From positions 146,291-210,290 of the forward strand of contig CAZKCG010000004.1 in assembly GCA_964551445.1 (NCBI GenBank): a stretch of 64,000 nt of DNA, read 5' to 3'. The position numbers and the translations under genes are program-made. Positions 63,584-64,000 of the stretch are shown piece after piece (position 1 is the stretch's first letter; every line of letters starts with the position of its first letter). Below the pieces are notes generated by a model, which was given only the letters and a program-made list of their open reading frames with translations, was not told the origin of the DNA and made no database searches. The stretch is from DAOPXV01 sp964551445. Lineage in GTDB: Bacteria > Muiribacteriota > UBA9980.

Positions 63584-64000
63584 TTAACCTGTCTGCATTG
63601 GCCTTATGTAAAGGTTTTCGATGAAAATATCCTCGAAATCAGGGAAACCGGACATACTGACAATTGCCGCCTTTTTTTTCAAAGACATCGCGGTTTCGAT
63701 CATTTCGTCAGAAAAAAGCATGAGCTCGCATCCGGCCAGAGCTGAATTTGCCATTATCTTGACTTTTTCAGGTGAAATGCCAGGAAGAAGGCCAATTTCA
63801 ATAGCATTAGAAATATCTAAAAAAACTCCAAAAGCTCCGCAAACATAGATTTTTTCTATATCACCGGTTTTCATTCCGGCCTTTTTTAAAAGGCATGTAA
63901 TTGCAGCTCCCACGGCGGCTTTTGCGCGTTGAAAAACGTCTATGTCGCCCGGTCTCAAAAAAATATCGGATCGGTCTTTTAAAAACTGAAAATTTTCATT
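63584..64000 (-). CDS. RACo/RamA-type corrinoid activator, C-terminal part (cut by window edge)
   Basis: C-terminal end of the ASKHA-type (DUF4445) domain of a reductive activator of corrinoid methyltransferases. Seen: FLRPGDIDVFQRAKAAVGAAITCLLKKAGM, EKIYVCGAFGVFLDISNAIEIGLLPGIS, and NSALAGCELMLFS. The reading frame stays open past 64000 towards the N-terminus, where the 2Fe-2S domain would lie. It uses ATP to reduce inactive Co(II) in the corrinoid protein. It lies 69 nt upstream of the corrinoid-protein gene, first of the visible operon. Confidence 0.88.
   Translation of the reverse strand, partial: NENFQFLKDRSDIFLRPGDIDVFQRAKAAVGAAITCLLKKAGMKTGDIEKIYVCGAFGVFLDISNAIEIGLLPGISPEKVKIMANSALAGCELMLFSDEMIETAMSLKKKAAIVSMSGFPDFEDIFIENLYIRPMQTG

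Noticed and set aside
61803..63958. A pyrrolysine (TAG) methyltransferase in the corrinoid operon.
   Set aside because: No MttB/MtmB-like gene or in-frame TAG is seen in the window; only the activator, carrier and UroD-type partners are present.

Overview
The window looks like a piece of chromosome from an uncultured Gram-negative-type (diderm) bacterium of moderate GC. The envelope genes point to a diderm: an LptD/OstA-like barrel, a TolC-RND metal exporter, TatC, and at least five lipoproteins. The exported LIM/DA1-like protein, HEAT repeats, a giant Ig-like protein and pseudopilins beside scpAB would fit a poorly sampled candidate phylum (Wallbacteria or Riflebacteria type), but the taxon is a guess. 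TGA is a normal stop here (for example at 16292-16294, 44382-44384 and 49795-49797). I found no rRNA, tRNA, CRISPR array, transposase or phage gene.

Layout. 1-5 kb: a TPR lipoprotein, an exported LIM-DA1-like metallopeptidase, an acetate transporter with an extra C-terminal domain, and an EamA permease with a His-rich tail. 5-11.4 kb: ComFB-STAS-FN3 lipoprotein, a secreted HAD phosphatase, then tatC, a histidine phosphatase and an NCS2 permease. 11.4-18.1 kb (minus strand): a heavy-metal efflux set (small Cys/His protein, TolC-like, His-rich adaptor, RND pump). 18.3-25.4 kb: YigZ, an internally duplicated HEAT protein, LptD-like, a propeller lipoprotein. 25.5-31.4 kb: an operon joining a TPR anchor, two pseudopilins, ScpA, ScpB, a sensor kinase and AMMECR1. 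31.4-43 kb (minus strand): housekeeping genes (M50 protease, DHH-CBS-CCA tRNA nucleotidyltransferase, GerW-like, N-terminally extended triosephosphate isomerase, AspS, HisS, YkgJ-like) plus an unknown membrane protein and RNase Y. 43-50 kb: two exported proteins, a tiny probable selenoprotein, a heterodimeric ABC exporter, a cupin. 50-57 kb: a 1,900-residue Ig-like surface protein with a TPR lipoprotein. 57-64 kb: a corrinoid methyltransferase operon (RACo-type activator, corrinoid protein, MtaA/UroD-like, DUF1638) that runs by start/stop overlaps into a 1,329-residue PAS/GAF sensor kinase.

Main discoveries. (1) An in-frame TGA at 45946-45948 splits a 53-codon, DUF6132-like gene exactly where the family has cysteine. 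It has a strong promoter and RBS, and a SECIS-like hairpin follows, so it is a probable selenoprotein that ordinary gene calling misses. (2) A dispersed intergenic element has the fixed architecture of tandem GAATAGT-type heptads, a 7-nt linker, and a GCGGCC-NNN-GGCCGC hairpin. It recurs at least six times, usually beside stop codons. (3) Several genes appear to be leaderless, with near-consensus promoters 6-9 nt from the start codon. (4) The methyltransferase operon carries its own large sensor kinase.
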